Both the position numbers and the translations under genes were made by a program. Below, one piece after another: positions 25,408-33,924 of a stretch of DNA of 64,000 bases. This stretch comes from CAVVFX01 sp963747535 (GTDB lineage Bacteria > Acidobacteriota > Terriglobia > Bryobacterales > Bryobacteraceae): positions 248,001 to 312,000 of the forward strand of contig CAVVFX010000006.1 of assembly GCA_963747535.1 (NCBI GenBank), written 5' to 3'. Position 1 is the stretch's first letter, and every line of letters begins with the position of its first letter. Under the pieces are notes generated by a model that saw only the letters and a program-made list of their open reading frames with translations, was not told where the DNA came from and made no database searches.

Positions 25408-26259
25408 TTACGAAAGACGCTCTACTACGTAGACGCCGATCAAGACTAATGCCGCAGCCGGCAGGAAGCCGGCGCCGGGCCTTTCACCTAGCATCAGGAT
25501 CGCCATCAAGGAAGCCACCAGCGGTTGCAGATACAGGACCACCGATACGCGCGAGGCCGGAAGATGCCGCAGCGCGTGCGCGTAAATGAGATAGCCTCCC
25601 ACCGACGAGCCCACCGCCATGTAGACGACGCCCATCCAGGTCAGCAGACTCGCGTGCGCGCCGCGGTTCATGGTCCACAACGCCACGGGGAGCGCCAGCA
25701 GTCCGGCGGCCGCGTAGGTGATGGCGTTCATCCGCAGGCTGCCGACACGCTCCGCGATCGGTTTCCCCAGGAGGTTGAAGCCGGCGAAGAGGAGCACGGA
25801 AAGCAACATGATGGCGTCTCCCGTGCGCGTGGCTTCGCCACTCGAACCGCGGCTGAATTGCAGGACGACTACTCCGCAGGCCGCGGTTATCAAACCTGCC
25901 ATGCGGAGCCGGGTGATTCGTTCGCGCCCCATTACGGCCGAGCCGAGCAGCACCAGTACCGGCGAGAGCGCTGTAATGATGCCGGCATGCGCGACGCTGG
26001 TCTTACTGATGCCGATGACGAAGACTACCTGGTTTCCTACGAGACCCAGAAGGCCTACGGCTAACAGCGAGGGAAGGTTCTTCCGGAGACGGGAGGCGAC
26101 CCTGGGGTCGCTTGCGGACGAAGGCGTCCGCCCCACGAAGACTATCGGCAGCATGCACGCCGCGGCGAACACGTAACGAAAGCCTAATATCAGCGATACC
26201 GGCAACTCGCGCAGCGCGAATTTGACGAAGATGAAATTGGCCGACCAGAGCAGGAGCAA
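25408..26259 (-). CDS. EamA/DMT-family transporter with a repeat-derived loop
   Basis: About ten hydrophobic helices are visible, beginning LLLLWSANFIFVKFALRELP, with two EamA halves (PVLVLLGSAVMG and LYLQPLVASLMAILMLGERP). The start at 26259 is a TTG; in-frame sequence upstream reads IYGWLAL, so the first helix may be slightly longer, but no ATG or GTG is available. The loop GRTPSSASDPRVASRLRKN after the second helix is encoded by a family C double-hairpin repeat. It probably exports a small metabolite; substrate unknown. It follows a glycosidase remnant whose frame overlaps its upstream sequence. Confidence 0.85.
   Translation of the reverse strand: MLLLWSANFIFVKFALRELPVSLILGFRYVFAAACMLPIVFVGRTPSSASDPRVASRLRKNLPSLLAVGLLGLVGNQVVFVIGISKTSVAHAGIITALSPVLVLLGSAVMGRERITRLRMAGLITAACGVVVLQFSRGSSGEATRTGDAIMLLSVLLFAGFNLLGKPIAERVGSLRMNAITYAAAGLLALPVALWTMNRGAHASLLTWMGVVYMAVGSSVGGYLIYAHALRHLPASRVSVVLYLQPLVASLMAILMLGERPGAGFLPAAALVLIGVYVVERLS
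26095..26136. repeat. Double-hairpin repeat family C, copy 2 (inside coding sequence)
   Basis: GCGACC/GGTCGC then GCGGACG/CGTCCGC, followed by CCCCAC, nearly identical to 4378-4418. It is in frame inside the EamA gene and encodes the loop TPSSASDPRVAS. Confidence 0.8.
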
Positions 26260-26300
26260 CAGCGCCAGCCAGCCGTAGATCGCGGGTGCGGGAGCGGTCC

Positions 26301-26717
26301 TTATTCTTTCTCCATACGCAAGACCCGCACCGGTCCGAGAAGGCCGGAGGGCAGCAGCGGCGAGTTCGACTGGTAGAACTGTTGCGTCGTGTAAGTATAC
26401 TTCACCGCGATTCCGGGCTGTTGATCGCCTATCAGGCGGTTGACCCAGAGGTTGGTGATCCTGACTTCCAGGTGGTTCGCGCCGGACTTCAACGCGCCCG
26501 TCATGTCGACCCGGAACGGCGGCTTCCAGGCGATGCCCAATGGCTTCCCGTTGACCGACACCTCGGCGAGGTTTTTCACGTTGCCCAGATCGAGCCAGAG
26601 ATGTGCGCCGGTCTTGAACCAGTCCGCCGGCGCCTCAACGGTGGTCGTATAGGTGGCTGTGCCGGAAAAGTATTTCACGCCTGCATCGGCGCTCTCGCTC
26701 CACGACGCCAACTTCAT
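26301..26717 (-). pseudogene. C-terminal remnant of a large glycoside hydrolase
   Basis: The 138 residues match only the end of a GH2/GH106-type glycosidase: a sugar-binding jelly-roll part with GVKYFSGTATYTTTV, LWLDLGNVKNLAEVSVNGK, PLGIAWKPPFRVDMTGAL, EVRITNLWVNRLIGD and the closing LLGPVRVLRMEKE. Full proteins of this type are 800-1100 residues. The upstream frame stays open for a short distance but shows no catalytic domain before the next gene at 26806, so most of the gene has been lost. Expression as a small carbohydrate-binding protein is possible but unsupported. Confidence 0.72.
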
Positions 26718-26805
26718 TGGTGATCCCTCCCGATGGCTGAAGCTTTCCTGAACGGGAAGGCAGATGGGGCGCGACGGCCTGAAGAACCATTCTACAGCGG
26801 ACGAA

Positions 26806-27072
26806 TTACGAAACCGCGACGATTGTCATCGCGAGGCCGATGAGGACAACGCCGGCGATTCGCAGGCTGGCTCTCTGCGCAGGTGAGGGGTCGAGATCGA
26901 GCCCGTGGCGGGATCGCAGTTTCCACGGGGCTCTCGCTTGCAGGTTTCGCTCGAAATTGCGAATGCCGATTACCGCAGTTTGCCGTAGGTTGGAGATACC
27001 GCCGGGATCGACTACCAGCTTCGCCCCGAGGAGCAGAAGCATGGCGACATACATGCAGTTGCCGGGCCTCAT
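26806..27072 (-). CDS. Small membrane protein of unknown function
   Basis: This 88-residue open frame begins MRPGNCMYVAMLLLLGAKLV and has one hydrophobic segment at each end, with a basic central part (RNFERNLQARAPWKLRSRHG) and a C-terminal helix ASLRIAGVVLIGLAMTIVAV. The topology with both ends in the membrane and a charged loop is plausible. No family is recognised and no clear ribosome site is seen. It is divergent from the first PPK2 gene. Moderate confidence that it is a gene. Confidence 0.5.
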   Translation of the reverse strand: MRPGNCMYVAMLLLLGAKLVVDPGGISNLRQTAVIGIRNFERNLQARAPWKLRSRHGLDLDPSPAQRASLRIAGVVLIGLAMTIVAVS

Positions 27073-27150
27073 GTTCCTGATGCTAACACGGGGACGAGGC
27101 GATAAAACGGACCGTTGAAACGCTTCGCTGTAAAATCAAAGCCGCGGCCC

Positions 27151-27951
27151 ATGTTAGAAAATATCAACCTCAAAAAGAAACTTCCACGCGAAGAATACAA
27201 GCGCATCCTGCCGACGCTGCAGGGCCGCCTGTACGATCTCGAGAAGGCCTGCTGGGACCAGGGCGTGCCTACGGTCATCCTCTTCGAAGGCTGGGACGCG
27301 GCGGGAAAAGGCACCACCATCTCGGCGCTGACACAGCGGCTCGATCCGCGCGGCTTCAAGCTACATCCCATCACCGCGCCGCGCACCTATGAGCTGCAGC
27401 GTCCGTGGCTCTGGCGCTTCTGGCTGAAGGTTCCCAACCGCGGCGAGATGGTCATCTTCGATCACAGCTGGTACGGCCGGGTGCTCGAAGAACGCGTCGA
27501 GAACACCGTGCCGGAGAAGGCCTGGCGGCAAGCCTACCGCGACATCGTGGACTTCGAGCGGATGCTGGCCGACGACGGAGCGACGATCCTGAAATTTTTC
27601 CTGCACATCAGCAAGAAGGAGCAGAAGGAGCGCTTCCTGGCGATTGAGAAAGACCCCCTGGAGGCGTGGCGCGTAACCCAGGAGGATTGGGCGCGGTATA
27701 AGAAATACGACGACTATCGGGTTGCGATCGAGGACATGCTGGAACTGACCGAGTCGGAATACGCGCCGTGGACGATCGTCGAGGCGACGTCGAAATGGTA
27801 CGCGCGGCAGAAGGTGTTCGAGACGATTATCGCGGGGATAGAGATGCGCCTCGGCGCCAACGCGCCTCCTCGCAGCGAAATGGCTACCATAGCGCTTAAA
27901 GATGCGGATTTGCGCGAGGCTATGGAGTCGTTGAGCGAAGGGGTCCAGTGA
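27151..27951 (+). CDS. Polyphosphate kinase 2 family, single-domain (copy 1)
   Basis: A start at ATG 27151 gives MLENINLKKKLPREEYKRIL, which matches the family N-terminus; a TTG at 27115 would add twelve non-homologous residues. The 266-residue protein has the PPK2 Walker A GWDAAGKG, the lid/basic segment LDPRGFKLHPITAPR and the Walker B region IFDHSWYGRVLEERVE, where His replaces the Arg usual in DRSWYGR. PPK2 enzymes transfer phosphate between polyphosphate and nucleotides in the cytoplasm. A second PPK2 gene follows 250 bp downstream on the same strand. Whether it prefers AMP, ADP or GDP cannot be told. Confidence 0.92.
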   Translation: MLENINLKKKLPREEYKRILPTLQGRLYDLEKACWDQGVPTVILFEGWDAAGKGTTISALTQRLDPRGFKLHPITAPRTYELQRPWLWRFWLKVPNRGEMVIFDHSWYGRVLEERVENTVPEKAWRQAYRDIVDFERMLADDGATILKFFLHISKKEQKERFLAIEKDPLEAWRVTQEDWARYKKYDDYRVAIEDMLELTESEYAPWTIVEATSKWYARQKVFETIIAGIEMRLGANAPPRSEMATIALKDADLREAMESLSEGVQ

Positions 27952-27973
27952 TGGCCAGACTCAAGAGGGCGTT

Positions 27974-28155
27974 GGTGGGGCAGGCGGTTTCGCCTGCCTC
28001 GGCCGCTAGCGGCCGAATTTTGCAAGTGCCTCTAAAGTCTGTCATGCAGCGCGCCCTCGCTGCAAACCGTAGGGTAGACCATCGCTTTCTGTGGTCTGCC
28101 CCGGCTGAGCAGCAGCCGCCTCGGTACCCGCCAAATCGTCGCGGCGCGCAAAGAA
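27974..28155. repeat. Repeat cluster: family B hairpin and 109-bp composite family F (copy 1)
   Basis: 27974-28020 is family B: GGCAGGCG-GTTT-CGCCTGCC followed by GGCCGCTAGCGGCC. 28047-28155 is the composite F unit: GCGCGCC, CGCTGCAAACC, the family A hairpin GGGTAGACCA/TGGTCTGCCC (A7), GGCTGAGCAGCAGCC and a tail ATCGTCGCGGCGCGCAAAGA. Copies of F occur at 36381-36489 and, inverted, at 34263-34372. Confidence 0.82.
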
Positions 28156-28201
28156 ACAAAGATCGGAAGTCCGTGCTACGAGCGAACAAAGGAGTCCGGT
28201 A

Positions 28202-28960
28202 ATGCTGGAGACGATCGATCTGAGTCTCGCGATGGACCGCCAGACCTACGTGCAGGAAGTCACCCGGCGGCAGATTCAATTGCGCGAACTGGGCTACCAG
28301 GTTTATCTGCAGAAGCGTCCGGTGGTGATCGCGTTCGAAGGTTGGGACGCCGCGGGGAAGGGCGGCGCGATCAAACGCATCACCGAGAAGCTCGACCCGC
28401 GCGGGTATGTCGTCTATCCCATCAGCGCTCCGCAAGGCGAGGATAAGACGCGCCACTATCTGTATCGTTTCTGGCGACGGCTGCCGGAGCGCGGACAGAT
28501 CGCGATCTTCGACCGGTCCTGGTACGGCCGCGTGCTGGTGGAGCGGGTGGAGGGCTTCGCCAAAGCTGCCGAGTGGAAACGCGGCTTCAAAGAGATCAAC
28601 TCCTTTGAACGGCAGTTGCGCGATTACGGCGTGATCCTGGCGAAATACTGGGTCCACATTTCGCGCGAAGAACAGTTGCGCCGCTTCGAGGAGCGCAAAG
28701 CGATCGGCTACAAGGAGTGGAAACTCACCGACGAGGACTGGCGCAATCGCGAGAAGTGGGGCGCCTACGAGGAAGCCGTGGAGGAGATGCTGGTCAAGAC
28801 CAGTACCCGGTCGTCGCCGTGGTGCCTGGTAGAGGGTAACGACAAATACTGGGCTCGTGCCAGGGTATTGGCCAGGCTGGTGGAGATTTTGTCGGCGGAG
28901 CTCGGCTATCAGCCGGCCGATCCGTTAAGGCGCGGGGGCAAACGCAAGAAAGACAGCTGA
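28202..28960 (+). CDS. Polyphosphate kinase 2 family, single-domain (copy 2)
   Basis: The 252-residue product starts at ATG 28202 with AAAGGAG upstream. It carries FEGWDAAGKGGAIKRI (Walker A), LDPRGYVVYPISAPQGEDK and IFDRSWYGRVLVERVEGFA, the standard PPK2 motifs with the canonical Arg that copy 1 lacks. Alignment by eye with copy 1 is clear over the whole length, yet the two are divergent enough to be old paralogues with different substrates. Together they could provide AMP-to-ADP and ADP-to-ATP steps from polyphosphate. The basic tail RRGGKRKKDS is specific to this copy. Confidence 0.93.
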   Translation: MLETIDLSLAMDRQTYVQEVTRRQIQLRELGYQVYLQKRPVVIAFEGWDAAGKGGAIKRITEKLDPRGYVVYPISAPQGEDKTRHYLYRFWRRLPERGQIAIFDRSWYGRVLVERVEGFAKAAEWKRGFKEINSFERQLRDYGVILAKYWVHISREEQLRRFEERKAIGYKEWKLTDEDWRNREKWGAYEEAVEEMLVKTSTRSSPWCLVEGNDKYWARARVLARLVEILSAELGYQPADPLRRGGKRKKDS

Positions 28961-29059
28961 CAAACTAAAGAGGCGAGTTGAAAAAACCGATAATCTAACC
29001 GCTTCCTTATGGTCGCGGCTCCGTAACGTTTTTGTTGTCGGGCAAGCGGTTCTATCGAA

Positions 29060-30685
29060 TTACGGCTTGGTGTCGCCGAAGGTGATGGACGATTCGCCGG
29101 TGTACGCGTGGTAGTTCCGGAAGTCGATGGCGTTGCGCGAACAGTTATAGGTCCCGCGCTCGCAGCTCAGCACCTCGGCGTGCGTGGGCAGCAGAATCCT
29201 TTGATCCTTGATCGAGACGAAATCGTAGTCGGCCGCGCTCTCGGTGTGGTCGAGCATAAAGGCCTGGGGCATGTTGACGGCTTCCATCTCGATACGCAAG
29301 GCGCGGTAAGTCTCTTTGTCGATCCAGATGGTCCCTTTGTAGGCCGGCAGGATCCATTGCGTCCCGCCCTGAATGCGCCAGTGCGAATGATCCTTGTCGA
29401 CGGCGAACGTATAGACTTTCGCGATGCGGTGATTGATGGTCTCCTGGCCTTTGGCCCGGAAGTCGGCAGCGGTCGTCGGGTGGAAGATATCGATCACCAG
29501 CGTACCGAACTCCCCGCTGGACCATGAACCCGAATTCTTGTCGTCGCCGGCCTTTACAGCCTTGCCGTTGATTTTCGGATTACGGTAGTCTTCCCTGCCG
29601 TCCTCGTAAACCAGGTCATAGGAAAGCAGGTCCTGGGCGTGCCAGTCGGCATGTCGGGTTTCGCTCTCATAGCGCGTGACCACTTCCTGGCAGACAAAGT
29701 TCGGCAGCTTCTGATCGAACTCGAAGGTGGCTTCGCGGGCTTTCTGGATGAAATCGTCGCCGGTGCCCGTGACATAGTGGACCTGGGTGGGAGCATCCGG
29801 ATCGATGTGGATCTCCGGCTCATCGTTTCTCGATGGCGGAGTCATCGACGGACTGGTTTTGGCCGATGCCATTTGGACCGGTTGGGAGTTCGAGTCGTTG
29901 CTCGAAGTGCGAGGCTGGGGAGCGCCGCGCCGAAGCACAGGACGATCCGGATCATCAGACGCAGTAGAAGTGGCGCCGCTCGGCGGCAGGATGGGATGCT
30001 CCTCGCCGGTCTCGTATTCGTCGTCCTTCTTGGTCGTAGTCTGGGGCGCGGTATTGGCTGCCGTCTTGGTGTTGGGCTTGGTGCTGTCGGCGCTCTTGGT
30101 GCTGTCGGCGGTCTTGGTATCCGAGGCCGTGGAGTCCGCCGGCTTGGAATCTATAGAGGAGCCGGCGCGATGCAGAACGGGCCGGTCGGGATCGCCGTCA
30201 GGCTTGGCCTCAGTCGTGCTGTGCACATCCGTGGCTTTATCCTGGTGAATTGTGTCGGCGTAGAAAAAGCCCTTGTCGTCGGTGTGGGCCGTAATGGAAA
30301 CCTGGTCGCCTACTTTGAGATCGGCCGCGCTGAGTTTTCCGGATTCGCCGGTAATCTTGGTGTCGCTGCTGATCTTGAACTCGATATTGCGGCCATCGTC
30401 GGAATCCAGCGTGAGGGTCGACTTCACGCCGTCCTGTTTGGTGACTTTGCCGGACAGACTGATCGCCGGCGTCTTGCTGTTATTGGTCTTCTTGCTGCGT
30501 CCCGGAAACGGAATCCCCATGCCGCCTCCGCCCGGGTACTGGCCCGGGGGATATTGGCCGGGCGGATATTGTCCTGGCGGATACTGTCCTGGATATTGTC
30601 CCGGCGGGTACTGTCCGGGATATCCTACCTGCCCGTACAGGGAGAAGCCGGCAAGTAAAGCAATCGTCAATATGCGCGGTGACAT
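29060..30685 (-). CDS. Secreted YPPGQ-repeat protein of acidobacterial type
   Basis: From ATG 30685 (MSPRILTIALLAGFSLYGQV) the 541-residue product has a signal peptide, six or more YPPGQ/YPGQ repeats (about 20-52), and a DUF5666/OB-like beta domain (about 75-135, SGKVTKQDGVKSTLTL, KVGDQVSIT). A long Ser/Thr/Asp/Lys-rich disordered part (about 140-300) contains two DPDRPVL motifs. A C-terminal domain (about 310-541) begins FIQKAREATFEFDQKLPNFV with a Cys and ends in SCERGTYNCSRNAIDFRNYH. The C-terminal domain is common in acidobacterial envelope proteins of unknown function (from memory). Probably periplasmic or outer-membrane-associated. Divergent from a GNAT gene. Confidence 0.8.
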   Translation of the reverse strand: MSPRILTIALLAGFSLYGQVGYPGQYPPGQYPGQYPPGQYPPGQYPPGQYPGGGGMGIPFPGRSKKTNNSKTPAISLSGKVTKQDGVKSTLTLDSDDGRNIEFKISSDTKITGESGKLSAADLKVGDQVSITAHTDDKGFFYADTIHQDKATDVHSTTEAKPDGDPDRPVLHRAGSSIDSKPADSTASDTKTADSTKSADSTKPNTKTAANTAPQTTTKKDDEYETGEEHPILPPSGATSTASDDPDRPVLRRGAPQPRTSSNDSNSQPVQMASAKTSPSMTPPSRNDEPEIHIDPDAPTQVHYVTGTGDDFIQKAREATFEFDQKLPNFVCQEVVTRYESETRHADWHAQDLLSYDLVYEDGREDYRNPKINGKAVKAGDDKNSGSWSSGEFGTLVIDIFHPTTAADFRAKGQETINHRIAKVYTFAVDKDHSHWRIQGGTQWILPAYKGTIWIDKETYRALRIEMEAVNMPQAFMLDHTESAADYDFVSIKDQRILLPTHAEVLSCERGTYNCSRNAIDFRNYHAYTGESSITFGDTKP

Positions 30686-30773
30686 TGTTTTGCTACTTTG
30701 ACGGTAGCGCAAATTTTTGGGTTACGGAACGGGGTAGGGGTCGTGTGGCCGGGAAAATGTCCATACTGGAGTC

Positions 30774-31205
30774 ATGGATGTACGGAGTTATCTGCCTGCC
30801 GACCGCGAAGCCTGCCTCAAAATCTTCGATTCCAACGCTCCGGATACCTTCGCTTCCGGCGCACGGGCGCAATTCGAGGAGTTTCTCGAGCAGGCGAGCT
30901 CCAGTTACCTCGTCATGGAGCATGATGGCGTCGTGGTCGGTTGCGGCGGCTACCAGGCAGACGCTGAGCCGGGGCTCGCCACTCTTGTCTGGGGCATGGT
31001 TCGGCGGGATTCGCAGAAATTGGGGCTGGGACGATTCCTGCTCATGTACCGACTGCGTGAGATCGGCAAGGTTGGCGGCATCGACAGGGTGATGCTTGAA
31101 ACCCCAGATCGGTTTGCGGGATTCTTCGCAGGCCAGGGTTTTAGAACCGTAGGCACGGCGAACGGGCGTGTCGTAATGGTGAAGAAGTTAGCGGTGTGCG
31201 GTTAG
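30774..31205 (+). CDS. GNAT-family N-acetyltransferase
   Basis: The 143-residue protein opens MDVRSYLPADREACLKIFDS and has the GNAT core: YLVMEHDGVVVGCGGY (beta4-beta5), then the acetyl-CoA loop with VRRDSQKLGLGRFLLMYRL and YF-type FFAGQGFRTVG near the end. Enzymes of this family acetylate small molecules or protein N-termini with acetyl-CoA. The substrate is unknown. It is 65 bp upstream of comEC on the same strand and may be co-transcribed. Confidence 0.85.
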   Translation: MDVRSYLPADREACLKIFDSNAPDTFASGARAQFEEFLEQASSSYLVMEHDGVVVGCGGYQADAEPGLATLVWGMVRRDSQKLGLGRFLLMYRLREIGKVGGIDRVMLETPDRFAGFFAGQGFRTVGTANGRVVMVKKLAVCG

Positions 31206-31269
31206 ATCAACTATCGGCCCGGCACGAAAGTATTTGAGAGTTTTTCCGCCGGCATCCCACTAACAGGTT

Positions 31270-33801
31270 GTGAAAGAGCCGCTCCTGCTGCCTTTCCTGG
31301 CCCTGGCCGCGGGAATTATCGTCTCCCATGCCTCCGCGATCCCGCGGTCCCAGGGCGCCCTGGCGCTGGCTGCATTTCTTCTGCTGCTCCTGGTGGCCCG
31401 ATGGCGCAGGATCCGCTGGGCGGTCTGGACTTGCGGCATGCTCGCAGCCGTCTCGGCCGGTGCATGGCTCGACGCCTATCATCGTCCCGGACCGGTTCCG
31501 GAACTCGACACGCCCGACGCTACCCCCGTGATCCTGGCAGGCTGCGTGGTGGAACCCTCCGAGGTTCTCGAAGACCATGAGACGTTCACGCTGGAACTCG
31601 AACCCGGCGCCCGAGCCCGCATCACTCTTTACCGCCGCGAGGGTCAAAAGCCGCGCGCCTTCCGCTACGGTCAGAACATCGAAGTGGAAGCGAAAATACG
31701 CTCGCCGCACAATTTCAACAATCCGGGCTCATTCGATAACGCCGGATTCCTCGCCCGCCAGGACATCTTCTGGCTCGCCACGGCCGGAGCGCAGGCTACC
31801 GTGACCGTCAATCCGGGGCGCTGCGGGTCCGATTTCTGGACGCTGGTCTATGGCCTGCGGAGGCGCGCACTTCGCCGTATCGACTCACTCTACGGCGCGG
31901 GTACAGCCACATCCACGGCGGCCGCCGAGTACAACACCGGCATGATGGAAGCGGTCCTGATGGGCGACTCCGCCCGGCTCCAGAAATCATGGACCGAAGA
32001 CTATCGCACCACCGGCACCTACCACGTGCTAATCATCGCCGGCGCCCATGTGGCTTTGCTGGCCGCTCTTCTCACATTCCTGTTGCGCGTCTGCTTCCTG
32101 CCCAAGACCGCGGCCATTCTCGCCACCGTTCCGATGGCCTGGATTTATACCGTAATGACCGGATGGCACACGCCCTGCATCCGTGCGGCCGCGGGGATCA
32201 CGCTGTATGCTCTCGCGCGGATCTTCTATCGCCGCGCCCGCATCCTGAACGTGCTCGCAGCAATCGCGATTGGCTTCGTTATTTGCGATCCTAACCAGAT
32301 CTTCGACGCCGGCTTCCAGCTTTCGTTCCTCTCGGTGGCTTTGATCGGCGCGTTTGCCGCCCCGATCATGGAAGTCACTACCGGTCCGATCGCCCGGGCA
32401 CTTCCGGACCTCGACGACCTGGGCCGCGACCCTCACCTGGAACCGCGGATCGCCCAATGGCGTGTGGAACTCAGGCTGATCGCGGAAACCGTAAGCCTGG
32501 TCACCCGTCTGTCAATCGGAAATTGCCGGCTGCTGGTCTCCCTGGTGACTCGAGTGCTGGTTTTTGCGGCCGATCTTCTGCTGATCTCCGCGGTGATTCA
32601 GGCAGGTCTCGTCCTGCCCATGGCAAACTACTTTCACCGCGTCTCGGCAACGGGCCTTTCCGCCAATGCCGCTGCCGTCCCGCTGCTGGGCCTGGTGGTC
32701 CCGATCGGCTTCGCCTCGCTATTTACCGGATGGCATCCACTGGCGCATGGCGCGGCGTATTTTCTGGAGCTTTCGCGGCGCGCGGTCGGCTTTCATGCCG
32801 CACTCGAGCCCAACTGGCGCATTCCCGACGCACCCTTCTGGCTGGAAGCCGCAATCTGTCTCACGCTCAGCCTGGCGGCCGTTCGGTTGTTCCGCCCGCG
32901 CGTCCGCTGGCTCTTTGCAACCGCAGCCCTGCTATGCACTTTCGTGCAGGTGGTGCACCCGTTTCCGCCGGTCATTCGCCCTGAGGCCCTCGAAATGGAT
33001 GCCGTCGACGTCGGCCAGGGCGACAGCCTCTTCCTGACGTTTCCCAGCGGCAAAACCCTGCTCGTCGACACGGGCGGCATTCCGCACTTTGGAACGACGC
33101 ATAAATCCAATCTCGATATTGGCGAGACCGTCGTCTCGCCCTATCTATGGACGCGTTCGATCAAGCGAATCGACGTGGTTGCGATTACCCATGCGCATGA
33201 AGATCACGTCGGCGGCCTGCGCGCGGTGCTGGAGAACTTTCATCCCCAACAGCTCTGGATTGGCGCCGCGCCCGAATGCGACGAATGGAACCACATCCGC
33301 GAGATGGCACGCGAATTCGGCGTTCAGGTGGTGCCCATGCGGCAGGGTAACGGGTTCGATTTCGGCGGCGCGCGCATCGAAGTGCTGGCTCCGGTCACCG
33401 ATTACCAGGCTGCCGCGACTCCCAGCAACAACGACTCGCTGGTGATGCGCGTGAGCTTTCGCAAGATCTCGTTTCTACTCACCGGCGACATGGAAAGGCG
33501 TATCGAAGAGGAACTGCTCTCCCAGGGGTCCGTGGTTCATGCCGACGTGTTGAAGGTGGGACATCACGGCAGCAAGACTTCCTCGACTGAACCGTTCCTG
33601 GACGCCGTCCACCCGGCTCTCGCGGTGATTTCCGACGGCTTCGAGAATTCCTACGGGCATCCCCATCGGAATACCCTGGCCGCGCTCCAGAGCCGCCATA
33701 TCCCGGCGCTGCGCACCGACCAGACAGGGCTGATCTGCATCTGGACGGATGGTTACCGGCTGCACTACGAAAACCAAATGACCGGCGTGTCGTGGCAATG
33801 A
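31270..33801 (+). CDS. comEC: ComEC/Rec2-family DNA uptake channel
   Basis: The 843-residue protein has three parts: an N-terminal DUF4131 region with two membrane helices (about 1-180), the Competence channel domain of about eight helices (about 210-520, MEAVLMGDSARLQ, GTYHVLIIAGAHVALLAALL) and a C-terminal metallo-beta-lactamase domain (about 575-840, VGQGDSLFL, AITHAHEDHVGGL, VGHHGSKTSST). It would carry single-stranded DNA across the inner membrane in natural transformation. The start is GTG 31270. No comEA or ComF is adjacent. Confidence 0.94.
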   Translation: MKEPLLLPFLALAAGIIVSHASAIPRSQGALALAAFLLLLLVARWRRIRWAVWTCGMLAAVSAGAWLDAYHRPGPVPELDTPDATPVILAGCVVEPSEVLEDHETFTLELEPGARARITLYRREGQKPRAFRYGQNIEVEAKIRSPHNFNNPGSFDNAGFLARQDIFWLATAGAQATVTVNPGRCGSDFWTLVYGLRRRALRRIDSLYGAGTATSTAAAEYNTGMMEAVLMGDSARLQKSWTEDYRTTGTYHVLIIAGAHVALLAALLTFLLRVCFLPKTAAILATVPMAWIYTVMTGWHTPCIRAAAGITLYALARIFYRRARILNVLAAIAIGFVICDPNQIFDAGFQLSFLSVALIGAFAAPIMEVTTGPIARALPDLDDLGRDPHLEPRIAQWRVELRLIAETVSLVTRLSIGNCRLLVSLVTRVLVFAADLLLISAVIQAGLVLPMANYFHRVSATGLSANAAAVPLLGLVVPIGFASLFTGWHPLAHGAAYFLELSRRAVGFHAALEPNWRIPDAPFWLEAAICLTLSLAAVRLFRPRVRWLFATAALLCTFVQVVHPFPPVIRPEALEMDAVDVGQGDSLFLTFPSGKTLLVDTGGIPHFGTTHKSNLDIGETVVSPYLWTRSIKRIDVVAITHAHEDHVGGLRAVLENFHPQQLWIGAAPECDEWNHIREMAREFGVQVVPMRQGNGFDFGGARIEVLAPVTDYQAAATPSNNDSLVMRVSFRKISFLLTGDMERRIEEELLSQGSVVHADVLKVGHHGSKTSSTEPFLDAVHPALAVISDGFENSYGHPHRNTLAALQSRHIPALRTDQTGLICIWTDGYRLHYENQMTGVSWQ

Positions 33802-33924
33802 ATGCCGGGCGACACCTCCAGCGCCACGTGGCCTCCTGGGATACTCGCCATGCCAATGGTTCTATTCCTCAGCCGGCGTTTTGGGTTCTTTGCGCCATTG
33901 CGGCCTTGCGTGAGGTTATGAACC

